Source: Nonomuraea spiralis (GTDB lineage: Bacteria > Actinomycetota > Actinomycetes > Streptosporangiales > Streptosporangiaceae). From it: a DNA stretch of 64,000 nt. The stretch's first letter is position 1, and the number at the start of each line of letters is the position of its first letter. The stretch lies in NCBI RefSeq assembly GCF_014648435.1, contig NZ_BMRC01000021.1, forward strand, positions 62,001 to 126,000, in the 5' to 3' direction. This document shows, one piece after another, positions 23,994 through 32,870 of this stretch. Position numbers and translations under genes: made by a program. The notes under the pieces were generated by a model, which saw only the letters and a program-made list of their open reading frames with translations, was not told the DNA's origin and did not search any database.

Positions 23994-25289
23994 TCAGCCG
24001 GCCGCCACCTGGTCGATGACGAAACGGCTGTTGGGTATGGCCGGGGCCCGCCAGGGCGGCATGCGCAGGTCCTGGGCGGGCACCCGGTACGTCATCCAGC
24101 GGGTCAGCGCGGTCACCGCCAGCTTCATCAGGTCGATCGTGAGCCACTCGCCGGGGCAGCGGTGCCCTTCGTAGTGGTCGCCGCCGCCCTGGGGCACGAA
24201 GTCGTACTCGCCGCCGTCCCATTCGGCGAACCGTTCGGGGCGGAACTCGTCCGGGCGGTCCCACAGGCGCGGGTCGTGGTCGATGCCGTGCAGGTCGAGC
24301 AGGGTACGGCGGCCCTCGGGGAAGTGCTCGCCGTGCCAGGTGAAGGGTCTGGCCACCTTGGCGGCGACGAACGGGAAGAACGGGTAGAACCGGCGTACCT
24401 CCTGGACGAAGTGCTCGACGAACGGCTCGTCGCCCTCGCGGATGCGCTCGTAGTGCTCGGGATTGGCGTGCAGGGCCATGGCCGCGAACGTCACGAACCT
24501 GGCCACCGCCACCGTGGGCCGCAGCACGTTGTGCAGTTCGACGGCCGCGGTCCTGACCGGGAGCAGGGCGCCGCCGGGGTCCCGATAGCGGGCGATCAGG
24601 CCGGTCACCGTGTCGTCGAAGCGGCGGGGGTTGTCGCGGGCGCAGCGGATCAGGCCGGACAACCACAGGTCGCCCTTGATCCTGGCGTACCGGCCGCGCA
24701 GGTAGCGGGCGCCGAGCCCGCCCGCGCCCTCGATGGCCGCCTGGATGGTGGCGGTCACGGCGGGCACCCGCGCGGGCGGCAGCGGCACGCCGGTCCATTC
24801 GCCCGCCGCCTGGCACAGCAGCCTGCTGACCTCCTCGTACAGGACGACCTGCGGCATGCGCTCCCACTGGCTGATGCGCTCGCGCCAGTGCCGGCCGGCC
24901 AGCTCCGTCAGCCGGTCGCGGCCCTCCCTGCCCATCAGCGACATGAACATCGCCTTGCGGGCCAGGTGGATCTCGCCGTCGAGCGCCTGGACGCCGTTCC
25001 TGCCGAACAGGGTCACCTGGAGTCGCCGGGGCGCGGCGCCGTGCCGGACGAACAGCTCGGGGTCGTAGAACAGCTCGGCGGCCTCGGCGCCCGTCATGCA
25101 GACGGTCCGCCGGAGCATGAGCCGCGTCTCGAAGACGTCGGAGCCGAGCCGCCGCGCCCGGTCCCCGATGAAGCGGTACGGGTCGAGCAGCAGCGGCAGG
25201 GTCTCGTCCAGGACCGGCCCCTTGCGGGGAGCGGCGACCGGCTCACGGACCCGCGCCCGCTCGCGTGGCATCACTCGGTGAGTAGTCAT
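23994..25289 (-). CDS. Cytochrome P450, CYP152-type fatty acid peroxygenase
   Basis: 431 residues. The haem-binding region is FVPQGGGDHYEGHRCPGEWL with the cysteine ligand at 378; the K-helix ExxR is EVRR (297-300). In the I-helix the usual acid-alcohol pair is replaced by Arg257-Pro258 (NVLRPTVAV). This is the hallmark of CYP152 enzymes (P450-BSbeta, SPalpha, OleT), where the fatty acid carboxylate pairs with the arginine and hydrogen peroxide is used directly. Residue spacing Arg to Cys (121) equals that of P450-BSbeta (242 to 363). The enzyme therefore probably hydroxylates or decarboxylates fatty acids without a redox partner, and none is encoded nearby. It heads the set with two uncharacterised downstream genes. 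Confidence 0.93.
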   Translation of the reverse strand: MTTHRVMPRERARVREPVAAPRKGPVLDETLPLLLDPYRFIGDRARRLGSDVFETRLMLRRTVCMTGAEAAELFYDPELFVRHGAAPRRLQVTLFGRNGVQALDGEIHLARKAMFMSLMGREGRDRLTELAGRHWRERISQWERMPQVVLYEEVSRLLCQAAGEWTGVPLPPARVPAVTATIQAAIEGAGGLGARYLRGRYARIKGDLWLSGLIRCARDNPRRFDDTVTGLIARYRDPGGALLPVRTAAVELHNVLRPTVAVARFVTFAAMALHANPEHYERIREGDEPFVEHFVQEVRRFYPFFPFVAAKVARPFTWHGEHFPEGRRTLLDLHGIDHDPRLWDRPDEFRPERFAEWDGGEYDFVPQGGGDHYEGHRCPGEWLTIDLMKLAVTALTRWMTYRVPAQDLRMPPWRAPAIPNSRFVIDQVAAG

Positions 25290-25481
25290 GACCTGGCCCT
25301 ATCCCCACAGACCCGCAGGAAACGATTTCGTCGGGAAGGGCACCGAACCAAAGCCCCTGCCAGGGCGTCTCATTCGGGTAGAGGCATCCACCCGCGGGCC
25401 GCGCGCTTCGTCTTTTTACCGAGAGCAGGTCATGGCCGGGTTTAGGATGCAGCCAAAAGCCAAATAGGGAGGTTTTTCCGC

Positions 25482-27683
25482 ATGGGTTCCCGAATGTCGA
25501 GCATCGTGCGCCTGACCGGGGCTGCGATGGCCGCGGGAGTGGTGACCGCCGCCATCGCGTTGCCGGCGGTCGGTGGCACCGGAGCGATGTTCGTCTCGGC
25601 ATCGGAGGAACTGAACATCAAGCCCGAGGACCTCAAGGAACCGCCTCTCGCCGAGAAGACGACGGTCCTCGACGCCAAGGGCAACCAGATCGCGCAGTTC
25701 TACGAGGAGTACCGCGAGAACGTCGCCCTCGACCAGGTGGCCGAGATCATGAAGACGGCCATCATCTCCATCGAGGACTACCGCTACTACGAGCACGGTG
25801 CGATCGACATCGAAGGCACCATGCGGGCCCTCGCCAAGAACCTCAGCTCGGGCGGCGTCGCCCAGGGCGGCTCCTCCATCACCCAGCAGTACGTCAAGCA
25901 GGTGCTGTTCAACTCCGCCGCCACCAAGAAGGAGAAGAACGCGGCCCTTGAGGCCAGCTACGCGCGCAAGCTCAAGGAGCTGCGCTACGCGATGGCGGTC
26001 GAGGACAAGTACACCAAGGACGAGATCCTCGGCAAATACCTCAACATCGCCTACTTCGGCGCCAGCGCGTACGGAGTCGAGGCGGCGGCCAAGCGCTTCT
26101 TCGGCGTGTCGGCCTCCCAGCTGACGCTGGCCCAGGCGGCCACGCTGGCCGGCGCCGTCCAGGACCCGAACAGCACCGACCCCAACCTGGGCAAGAAGGC
26201 CAGCGCGCGGCTGCTCGAACGGCGCAACGTGGTGCTCGACCGGATGCTCGAACTCAAGAAGATCACGCAGGCGCAGCACGACGAGGCCAAGGCCCAGAAG
26301 CTCGGCTACAAGGGCACCGCGCTGCCCGGCGGCTGCGGCGCCAGCCCGTACCCGTACTTCTGCATGTACGTGCGCAACGAGATCCTCAGCAACCCGGCCT
26401 TCGGCAAGACCAGCAAGACCCGCGCCCAGTTCCTCAACCGGGGTGGCCTGAAGATCCAGACCACGATCGACCCGAAGATGCAGGAAGCGGCCGAGCAGGC
26501 CATCAAGAAGCACGTCTACGCCTCCGACAACCCGGTGGCCTCCGAGGCGCTGATCAAGCCGGGCACGGGCGAGATCAAGGCCATGGCCGCCAGCCGCAAG
26601 TACGGCAACTCCAGGCGCAAGCACGAGATGTCGTTCAACGTGGTGGCCGACGCGCAGCACGGCGGCGGCATCGGCTTCCAGGCCGGTTCGACGTTCAAGA
26701 CGTTCACGCTGCTCACCGCGCTCAAGCAGGGCATGAAGATCAACGACGGCTTCAGCGTGGGCAGCGGCTACACCGCCCCCAACTACTGGGCGTTCAAGAA
26801 CTGCAAGGGCCAGAACGTTGGCGACCCGAGCCACACCGTCACCAACGACGAGGGCGGCGGCGGCTTCAAGTCGCTGGCCACCGGCACCTGGGGCTCGGTG
26901 AACACGTTCTTCATGACGCTGGAGCAGAAGGTCGGCCTCTGCAAGGTGGTCGAGACCGCCAAGTCGCTCGGCATCAAGCGCTCCGACGGCAACAAGCTCC
27001 AGGAGTTCGAGACGTTCACGCTCGGCATCAACGAGATGGACCCGGTGACCGTGGCCACGGCCTACGCGGCGATCGGCGCGCGCGGCAAGTACTGCCCGCC
27101 GACGGCCATCACCAAGATCACCGACCGCAACGGCAAGGTGACCGAGTACAAGCCCAAGTGCACGCAGGCGTTCGACCCCGAGGTGGCCGACGCGGCGGCG
27201 AACATCCTGTCCGGCGTCTTCACCAAGGGCACGATGCGCGGGGTCGGCGGCATCGGCCGCCCGGCGGCCGGCAAGACCGGCACCACCGACGACCAGGCCA
27301 CCGCCTGGTTCGCCGGGTTCACCCCCGACCTGGCCGGCGCGGTCAGCATCGGCGACCCGCGCGGCTCGACGACCCACAAGCTGAACAGCATCACCATCGG
27401 CGGCCAGTACTACCCCTCGGTCTTCGGCGCCTCGATCCCCGGCCCGATCTGGAACGCCACCATGAAGGCCGCGCTCAAGGACACCCCGGCGACGGCCTTC
27501 ACCCCGGTCGACTCCTCCCGCTTCGGCGGCTGCGGCCAGAGCTGCGCGCCCCGCAGGCAGGAGCCCGACGAGGACAGGGGCCAGGGCCTCAACGACGTCA
27601 ACCCCGACGGCGACTTCGGGCCCGGCCAGGGCTACCAGAACGGCAACGGCAACGGCCACGGGCGCGGCAGGGGCCGTCGCTAG
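25482..27683 (+). CDS. Class A penicillin-binding protein (glycosyltransferase/transpeptidase)
   Basis: 733 residues; ATG eight bases after GGGAGG. A single N-terminal membrane anchor (about 8-33) is followed by a GT51 domain (about 60-250) with EDYRYYEHGAIDIEGT, GGSSITQQYVKQ and GKYLNIAYFGASAYGVEAAA. The transpeptidase domain has the nucleophile motif GSTFKTF (SxxK), GSVNTF (SxN) and AGKTGTT (KTG). It polymerises and cross-links peptidoglycan outside the membrane. The C-terminal tail (about 690-733) is a low-complexity Gly/Asn/Arg-rich stretch (NGNGNGHGRGRGRR). The gene stands alone between the divergent P450 gene and a strong terminator. Confidence 0.95.
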   Translation: MGSRMSSIVRLTGAAMAAGVVTAAIALPAVGGTGAMFVSASEELNIKPEDLKEPPLAEKTTVLDAKGNQIAQFYEEYRENVALDQVAEIMKTAIISIEDYRYYEHGAIDIEGTMRALAKNLSSGGVAQGGSSITQQYVKQVLFNSAATKKEKNAALEASYARKLKELRYAMAVEDKYTKDEILGKYLNIAYFGASAYGVEAAAKRFFGVSASQLTLAQAATLAGAVQDPNSTDPNLGKKASARLLERRNVVLDRMLELKKITQAQHDEAKAQKLGYKGTALPGGCGASPYPYFCMYVRNEILSNPAFGKTSKTRAQFLNRGGLKIQTTIDPKMQEAAEQAIKKHVYASDNPVASEALIKPGTGEIKAMAASRKYGNSRRKHEMSFNVVADAQHGGGIGFQAGSTFKTFTLLTALKQGMKINDGFSVGSGYTAPNYWAFKNCKGQNVGDPSHTVTNDEGGGGFKSLATGTWGSVNTFFMTLEQKVGLCKVVETAKSLGIKRSDGNKLQEFETFTLGINEMDPVTVATAYAAIGARGKYCPPTAITKITDRNGKVTEYKPKCTQAFDPEVADAAANILSGVFTKGTMRGVGGIGRPAAGKTGTTDDQATAWFAGFTPDLAGAVSIGDPRGSTTHKLNSITIGGQYYPSVFGASIPGPIWNATMKAALKDTPATAFTPVDSSRFGGCGQSCAPRRQEPDEDRGQGLNDVNPDGDFGPGQGYQNGNGNGHGRGRGRR

Positions 27684-27695
27684 AGAAGGACGTTC

Positions 27696-27726
27696 GGGGG
27701 GTATCCGGCGGGTCGCGGATACCCCC
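27696..27726 (+). terminator. Hairpin terminator after penicillin-binding protein gene
   Basis: GGGGGTATCC and GGATACCCCC form a perfect 10-bp stem around a 10-base loop, 13 bases after the stop codon. The 150 bases that follow hold no gene and lead into the cebR-type promoter. Confidence 0.8.
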
Positions 27727-27877
27727 TATCGGCCGGAAAATATGGCGTGATCCACATCCGGCTCAAAAACCTCTGACGGTAACCAGCGCCCCTACCTGAG
27801 CAGATTCGGAGCGGGTCCGCACACCCGGACGCACTCCCTGCAAAGGCCCTATTAACAGCGGCGAAACATTGGTAACG

Positions 27878-27891
27878 TGGGAGCGCTCCCA
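27878..27891. promoter_or_regulatory. CebR-type operator 1, upstream of the repressor gene
   Basis: TGGGAGCGCTCCCA, a perfect 14-bp palindrome identical to the known CebR box of Streptomyces. It ends 22 bases before the ATG of the LacI-family gene, implying autoregulation. Three identical copies lie at cellulase promoters in this window. Confidence 0.9.
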
Positions 27892-27913
27892 GGATCTTTC
27901 CGCGAGGTGCTCC

Positions 27914-28885
27914 ATGACCGAGCAGCCCACACTGGCACAGGTGGCGGCCGCTGCAGGGGTTTCCCCCGCGACCGCATCTCGAGTCCTCACGGGCTCCGTG
28001 CGGGTCAGTACCTCGACCCGCCGGCAAGTCTACGACGCCGTCTCCCGCATGGGCTACGTCCGACAACGCGCGCCCAGGGGAAGTGCCGCCAAGACGCTGA
28101 CGGACGGCGTCACGGCGGTGATCTGCGACCATCTCCCCCGCCTGTTCTCCGAGCCCTACTACGCGCGGCTCCTGTCCGCCGCGGGCGCGGTGATCGCCGA
28201 GCACGGCACCCACCTGCTGGTGACCACCGTGACGCCCACCTCCTCCACGCTCCCCGCGCTGTCGGGCGCCGTCCTCATCGTCGGCGCGAGAGAGCGCCAT
28301 CCGCTGGCCATCAAGCTGTCCACCTCGGGCATCCCGGTCCGCAACATCGGCCGCCCGCCCCACGACCTCAAACTCCCCTACGCCGACGTGGACAACCTCG
28401 ACGGCGGCCGGCAGGCGGCCGAGCACCTGCTGTTACAGGGCCGCAGGAACGTGGCCGCCATCGGCGGCCCGCCCTCCCTGCCCGCCGCCCGCGACCGGCT
28501 CGAAGGGCTCGTACGCACTTTGCAGACGGCCGGCGCCCCCGACGTGCCCGTGGCGTACGGCGACTTCACCGCGGCCTCGGGCACGCACGCCATGCAATGG
28601 CTCTTACGCCACGCGCCGGGCCTCGACGCCGTCTTCGTCGCCTCCGACCTGATGGCGGCCGGCGCGATCCAGGCCCTTCGCCGGGCCGGCCGCAAGGTCC
28701 CCTCGGACGTCGCCGTGATCGGCTTCGACGACGCGCCCGTGGCCCGGCACACCGTCCCCGCGCTGACCACCATCCGCCAGCCCGTCGAGGAGCTCGCCAC
28801 GGTCGCCACCCGCCTCCTCCTGACGGGGGCGACGGGGATCGACCCCGTCCTCCCCACGGAACTGGTCATCCGTGAGTCAGCTTGA
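27914..28885 (+). CDS. cebR: LacI family repressor, CebR-like (cellulose regulon)
   Basis: 323 residues, ATG with GAGG upstream. The N-terminal helix-turn-helix is TLAQVAAAAGVSPATASRVL (about 6-26), followed by the hinge. The periplasmic-binding-like effector domain follows (about 65-320), with ADVDNLDGGRQAAEHLLLQG, GLDAVFVASDLMAAGAIQAL and VAVIGFDDAPVARHTVPALT. In streptomycetes CebR binds TGGGAGCGCTCCCA and releases it with cello-oligosaccharides. Four perfect copies of this site here, one before this gene and three at cellulase genes, support the assignment strongly. Unlike classic cebR, no cebEFG importer or beta-glucosidase is adjacent; instead a Ser/Thr kinase gene overlaps its 3' end by 14 bases. 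Confidence 0.88.
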   Translation: MTEQPTLAQVAAAAGVSPATASRVLTGSVRVSTSTRRQVYDAVSRMGYVRQRAPRGSAAKTLTDGVTAVICDHLPRLFSEPYYARLLSAAGAVIAEHGTHLLVTTVTPTSSTLPALSGAVLIVGARERHPLAIKLSTSGIPVRNIGRPPHDLKLPYADVDNLDGGRQAAEHLLLQGRRNVAAIGGPPSLPAARDRLEGLVRTLQTAGAPDVPVAYGDFTAASGTHAMQWLLRHAPGLDAVFVASDLMAAGAIQALRRAGRKVPSDVAVIGFDDAPVARHTVPALTTIRQPVEELATVATRLLLTGATGIDPVLPTELVIRESA

Positions 28886-30116
28886 GCCGGGGGACGTGCT
28901 GGCCCGGCGGTACCTGCTGCTGGACCCGCTGGCCCACGGCGGCATGTCGGTCATCTGGCGTGCCTTCGACCAGTCACTGCACCGGCTGGTCGCGGTCAAG
29001 GTGCTGACCGCCTCGCTGCACACCGACCACGGCGAACGCGTCCGGGTCCGCAGCGAGGCCCGCGCCGCAGCCCGGTTCATCCACCGGGACTCGATCGAGA
29101 TCTACGACTACGGCGAGACCGTCACCGCGAAGGGCGGCGTGGCCGCGTACGTGGTGATGCCCCTGCTCGACGGCACCCCGCTGGCCGAGCGCATCGCCGA
29201 GGGGCCGCTGCCGTGGACCGAGGCGGCGGCCATCGCCCTGCGCCTGGCCCGCGTGCTGATGGCCGGGCACGCCCGCGGCCTGGTGCACCGGGACGTCACC
29301 GCCGAGAACGTGTTGCTCACCGCCGACGGCCCGAAGCTGCTCGACTTCGGCATCGCGGCCTGGGCCGGCGACCCCGACGACGACCGCGGCACCCCTCCAT
29401 ACGTCGCCCCCGAACGCCTCCTCGGCGCCCCCACCCACCCGGCCGTGGACGTGTACGCCCTGGGCGTGCTGCTGTTCGCCATGATCACCGGGCGCACGCC
29501 GTACCCGGAGACCACGTGGGAGGAGATCGAGGCCGCGCGCCGGACCGATCCCCCGCCCCGGGTGACCGGCGTGCCGCACGGCGTCGCCTCGCTCTGCCAG
29601 AGCTGCCTGGCGCACCTGCCCGACGAGCGGCCCACGGCCGAGGAGATCGTCGTCTCGCTGACCTCGGCGCTCGGCACGGCCGGGATCGCCCGGCAGGTAC
29701 GGCGCGGGCTCACGGTCGCGGGGTCGGCGATGCTGGCGCTCTCCGTGTTGCTGTGGTTCCAGCGGCCGGAGCCGGAGCCCGTGTTGTCGCCGCAGGTCAC
29801 GCCGCCCTCCTCGGCGCCGGCGTCGGCCCGGGTGATGGAGAGCTCGCCGGCCGTCCCGGTCACCGTCGAGCAGGCGGTGGACGGCTTCCACGACTCCCTC
29901 GAAGCCGGCAGGACGTGCGACGCGACCGACGCGGACGTGGTCCTCGACCTCAAGCAGGTGCTCGACCACCTGGTACGCGGCTCGGCGGTCACCGACACGG
30001 CCGAGCTGCGGCGCAAGGTCGCCGACCGGGCCCGGGAGGGCCGCCTCGCCCCCGCCTGCCGCGCCGAGCTGCTGGCCAAGCTCACGGTGATCGACCGGGC
30101 CATGAAGCCCGACTGA
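28872..30116 (+). CDS. Membrane-anchored Ser/Thr protein kinase co-transcribed with cebR
   Basis: 414 residues from GTG 28872, overlapping the end of cebR by 14 bases. Kinase motifs: glycine loop LAHGGMSVIWRAFD (about 20-33), catalytic lysine VAVKVL (Lys43), HRDVTAENVLL catalytic loop (about 138), DFG in LLDFGIAAWAG and the APE-like APERLLG. The glycine loop is altered (AHGGMS for GxGGMG). A single membrane segment (about 279-297, GLTVAGSAMLALSVLLWF) is followed by a Pro/Ser linker and a small extracytoplasmic domain containing two cysteines (TCDATDADV, APACRAEL). It probably senses something outside the membrane. Co-transcription with the cellulase repressor suggests a link between phosphorylation and cellulose use. 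Confidence 0.88.
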   Translation: MSQLEPGDVLARRYLLLDPLAHGGMSVIWRAFDQSLHRLVAVKVLTASLHTDHGERVRVRSEARAAARFIHRDSIEIYDYGETVTAKGGVAAYVVMPLLDGTPLAERIAEGPLPWTEAAAIALRLARVLMAGHARGLVHRDVTAENVLLTADGPKLLDFGIAAWAGDPDDDRGTPPYVAPERLLGAPTHPAVDVYALGVLLFAMITGRTPYPETTWEEIEAARRTDPPPRVTGVPHGVASLCQSCLAHLPDERPTAEEIVVSLTSALGTAGIARQVRRGLTVAGSAMLALSVLLWFQRPEPEPVLSPQVTPPSSAPASARVMESSPAVPVTVEQAVDGFHDSLEAGRTCDATDADVVLDLKQVLDHLVRGSAVTDTAELRRKVADRAREGRLAPACRAELLAKLTVIDRAMKPD

Positions 30117-30144
30117 GGGGTACGACGGCCTCCCGTACCCCTCA
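30114..30144. terminator. Hairpin at the kinase gene stop codon
   Basis: TGAGGGGTACG pairs perfectly with CGTACCCCTCA (11-bp stem, 9-base loop). The left arm begins with the stop codon itself. It lies between the convergent kinase and GH12 genes and can serve both. Confidence 0.7.
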
Positions 30145-30153
30145 TGACGCTGC

Positions 30154-31527
30154 TCAGGCGCAGGTGTAGCCGGTGGGCACCTGCGTGTCGCCGTCGGGAC
30201 GGGACGCCTGGAAGCCGAACGTGGTGCTCGCGTTCGGGGCCAGGGTGCCGTTGTAGGGCAGGTTCCGGACGGTCACGGTGCCGCCGCCGACGGAGACGTT
30301 CGCGCCCCACGAGCCGGTGATCGTGTGGCCCGGCGGGAGCGGGAAGGTGACGGTCCAGCCGTTGAGCGTGGCGGTGCCGCGGTTGGTGACGGTGACCGGC
30401 TGGATCACGTACCCGTTGTTCCAGGCGTTCTGGGTGGTCGCGGTCGCGGTGCAGCCGCCGCCTCCGCCGCCGTTCTGGGTGGTGACGGTGACGGCCGCGG
30501 ACTCGGGTGAGAGGTTGCCCGCGCCGTCGCGCGCCCTGACGCGGTAGCGGTAGGTCGTGGCGGGGGTCAGGCCGGTGTCGGTGTAGGAGGTCGTGGTGCT
30601 CGTGCCGACCTGGGTGAAGGTGTCGCCGGTGGCGCGCAGGACGTCGTACCCGGCCAGGCCGCTGCCGCCGGTGTCGGTGGAGGCGCCCCAGGTGAGCGTG
30701 GTGGCGCCGGCTGTCGTGCCGGAGGCGGCCGGGGCGCCCGGCGTGGTGGGCGGCGTCCGGTCGGTCGTGCCGCCGCCGGAGCCGAAGGAGAACGAGCCGA
30801 CGGCCAGCCCGGCGCCGCCCGCCCACGGCTCGAACCCGGCCTGGACGCTGGTCAGGTACCACGAGCGCTGGGCGTACCCGCGGCTGATCGCGTCGGAGTA
30901 GAAGGTGTCGACGGCGAAGTCGAGCGAGGAGGTCGCCGAGGTGCGCACGTAGGAGACGACGTTCCAGCCGATGTTGCCGTACCAGACCTGCCAGGTGCCG
31001 CCGGCCAGGTTCGCCGTGCCGACCTGGGAGCCGACGGGCTGGATCGAGCCGCGTTTGTTGAGCCAGATCATCACCTCCGCGCCGGTGTTCTGGCCGTCGG
31101 TGCGCGGGGTGGGGTCGAACCAGATGTCGTACGCGGCGTCCCAGGTGCCGGCGTTCGGGTAGGTCATGGTGATGCTGGACCTCAGCGCGCCGAATCCGGA
31201 CGAGCCCGCCTGCATCGGCAGGCCGCTGCCGGTGGTGCAGGCGGCGTAGTGGCAGCCCGCGTAGATGGCCGGGTAGGCGGCCGGGGCGCCGTTCGTGGCC
31301 TTGTTGTGGTCGGCCTGGGTGACGGTGAAGCCGCCGTTCTGGTTGACGTCGACGCACTGGGCGGTGTCGGCGCCCCAGACGTTGTTCATGACGATGTAGC
31401 GGCCGTTCTGGACGGTGGTCGAGCCCCACTTCTCGCACAACACCGGGGCGGCCTGCGCCGGTGCCAGGAACAGGCCGGCGCCGAGTAACGCCGCGACGGC
31501 CAGGATGATGATCTGCACGCGCCTCAT
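30154..31527 (-). CDS. Secreted GH12 endoglucanase with FnIII and CBM2
   Basis: 457 residues. Signal peptide 1-26 (cleavage after PAQA). The GH12 domain (about 28-250) has VLCEKWGSTTVQNGRYIVMN, the nucleophile in GAEVMIWLN (Glu151) and the acid/base in QAGFEPWAGG (Glu233). A fibronectin type III module (about 258-350) links to a C-terminal CBM2 (about 358-457), with conserved Trp residues in NAWNNGYVI, LNGWTV and GSWGANV. It cuts internal beta-1,4 glucan bonds in amorphous cellulose or beta-glucan. A perfect CebR box lies 38 bases upstream, shared with the divergent LPMO gene. Confidence 0.94.
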   Translation of the reverse strand: MRRVQIIILAVAALLGAGLFLAPAQAAPVLCEKWGSTTVQNGRYIVMNNVWGADTAQCVDVNQNGGFTVTQADHNKATNGAPAAYPAIYAGCHYAACTTGSGLPMQAGSSGFGALRSSITMTYPNAGTWDAAYDIWFDPTPRTDGQNTGAEVMIWLNKRGSIQPVGSQVGTANLAGGTWQVWYGNIGWNVVSYVRTSATSSLDFAVDTFYSDAISRGYAQRSWYLTSVQAGFEPWAGGAGLAVGSFSFGSGGGTTDRTPPTTPGAPAASGTTAGATTLTWGASTDTGGSGLAGYDVLRATGDTFTQVGTSTTTSYTDTGLTPATTYRYRVRARDGAGNLSPESAAVTVTTQNGGGGGGCTATATTQNAWNNGYVIQPVTVTNRGTATLNGWTVTFPLPPGHTITGSWGANVSVGGGTVTVRNLPYNGTLAPNASTTFGFQASRPDGDTQVPTGYTCA

Positions 31528-31564
31528 GGCATGTTGCTCCCGCTTCTCTGATCGGAGGGGATGC

Positions 31565-31578
31565 TGGGAGCGCTCCCA
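31565..31578. promoter_or_regulatory. CebR-type operator 2, between GH12 and LPMO genes
   Basis: TGGGAGCGCTCCCA, perfect palindrome. It is 38 bases from the GH12 start and 210 bases from the LPMO start in a 260-base divergent region. No second copy was found nearer the LPMO gene, so this one may regulate both. The rest of the gap contains no gene. Confidence 0.9.
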
Positions 31579-31787
31579 TAGTCAGGTTCCAGGCGTCGCC
31601 CCTCGTACGGCAAGCAGCCCCGCCTCCGTCCGCCACCTCGGGGCCGGGCCACCAGGGCAACCATGACCAAGATCGGCTGAAAGTTTCACAGCGCGTTGTC
31701 GAGGCGACGGCCGCCGTGGTTCAATGCGCTCGCCGGGCGGGCTGATCGTGGGCAGATTCCTGTGTTCCCATGCGCGAAGGAATCCCC

Positions 31788-32870
31788 ATGAAACACTTTC
31801 GAACGGCGGCCCTCACCGCCGCCCTGGTCCTGCTGACCACCTTCCTGATCGCGCCGCCGCAGGCGCAGGCCCACGGCGTGTCCATGTTCCCCGGGGCCAG
31901 GACGTTCCTGTGCTGGCAGGACGGCCTGCGGGAGAACGGCCAGATCATCTCCTACAACCCGGCCTGTGCGGCGGCCGTCGCCCAGAGCGGCCCGACCCCG
32001 CTGTACAACTGGTTCGCCGTGCTGCGTTCCGACGGCGCGGGGCGTACCAGCGGGTTCATCCCCGACGGCCAGCTCTGCAGCGGCGGCACCGGCGGCCCCT
32101 ACGACTTCACCGCCTACAACGCCGTACGCTCCGACTGGCCCCTGACGCACCTGACCTCGGGCGCGACCATCCAGATGCGGCACAGCAACTGGGCCCAGCA
32201 CCCCGGCACGTTCGTCTACTACGTCACCAAGAACGGCTGGAACCCCGACGCCCCGCTCAAGTGGTCGGACCTGGAGTCGTTCGGCAGCTCCACCAACCCG
32301 CCCGCCAACGGCGGCCCCGGCGGGCTCAACTACTACTACTGGAACGCCCAGCTCCCGTCCGGCAAGAGCGGGCGCCACATCATCTACACCCACTGGATCC
32401 GCTCCGACAGCAACGAGAACTTCTACAGCTGCTCCGACGTCACCTTTGACGGCGGCAACGGCCAGGTCACCGGCGTCGGCCCCGGCGGCGGCACGCCGTC
32501 GGCCACACCCACCGTCACCCCGACCGTCACCCCGACGGTGACCCCGACCGGCCCCAACCCGGGCGGCTGCACCGCCACCTGGAAGGCCACCGACACCGGC
32601 TGGGCCGGCCACTTCCAGGGCGAGGTGACAGTGAGGAACACCGGCTCGGCCTCGCTCAACGGCTGGACGGTCAAGTGGGCCTACGGCGGCGGCCAGGGCT
32701 TCGAGGGCGCACCCTGGAACGGCGTCCTGTCCGCCCAGCCACCGAACGTGGCCGTCAAGAACGCCGCCTACAACGGCCAGCTCGCCCCGAACGCGACCAC
32801 CACGTTCGGCTTCAACGCCACCGGCTCGATCCCGAGCCCCGCACCGGCCCTGACCTGTACGAGCCCGTGA
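31788..32870 (+). CDS. AA10 lytic polysaccharide monooxygenase with CBM2
   Basis: 360 residues; ATG (MKHFRTAAL) follows AAGGAATCCCC. The signal peptide is cut after PQAQA, so the mature protein begins with His29 (HGVSMFPGARTF). This N-terminal histidine, together with His132 in IQMRHSNWAQHPG, forms the copper histidine brace of AA10 enzymes. A threonine-proline linker with a tandem PTVT repeat (about 240-255) leads to a CBM2 (about 258-360, GWAGHFQGEVTV and LNGWTVKWAYG). It oxidatively breaks crystalline cellulose and so assists the GH48, GH6 and GH9 enzymes encoded nearby. Its stop codon overlaps the start of the next gene (GTGA). Confidence 0.95.
   Translation: MKHFRTAALTAALVLLTTFLIAPPQAQAHGVSMFPGARTFLCWQDGLRENGQIISYNPACAAAVAQSGPTPLYNWFAVLRSDGAGRTSGFIPDGQLCSGGTGGPYDFTAYNAVRSDWPLTHLTSGATIQMRHSNWAQHPGTFVYYVTKNGWNPDAPLKWSDLESFGSSTNPPANGGPGGLNYYYWNAQLPSGKSGRHIIYTHWIRSDSNENFYSCSDVTFDGGNGQVTGVGPGGGTPSATPTVTPTVTPTVTPTGPNPGGCTATWKATDTGWAGHFQGEVTVRNTGSASLNGWTVKWAYGGGQGFEGAPWNGVLSAQPPNVAVKNAAYNGQLAPNATTTFGFNATGSIPSPAPALTCTSP

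Noticed and set aside
25416..27659. 747-codon minus-strand open frame
   Set aside because: It is a shadow of the penicillin-binding protein gene, which has all catalytic motifs on the plus strand.
27869..27913. Upstream start for cebR at 27869
   Set aside because: It would read through the CebR operator and promoter; the ATG at 27914 has a proper ribosome-binding site and matches the family's N-terminus.
32500..32560. Short tandem repeat considered as a CRISPR or mobile element feature
   Set aside because: It encodes the PTVT linker of the LPMO and has no spacer structure.
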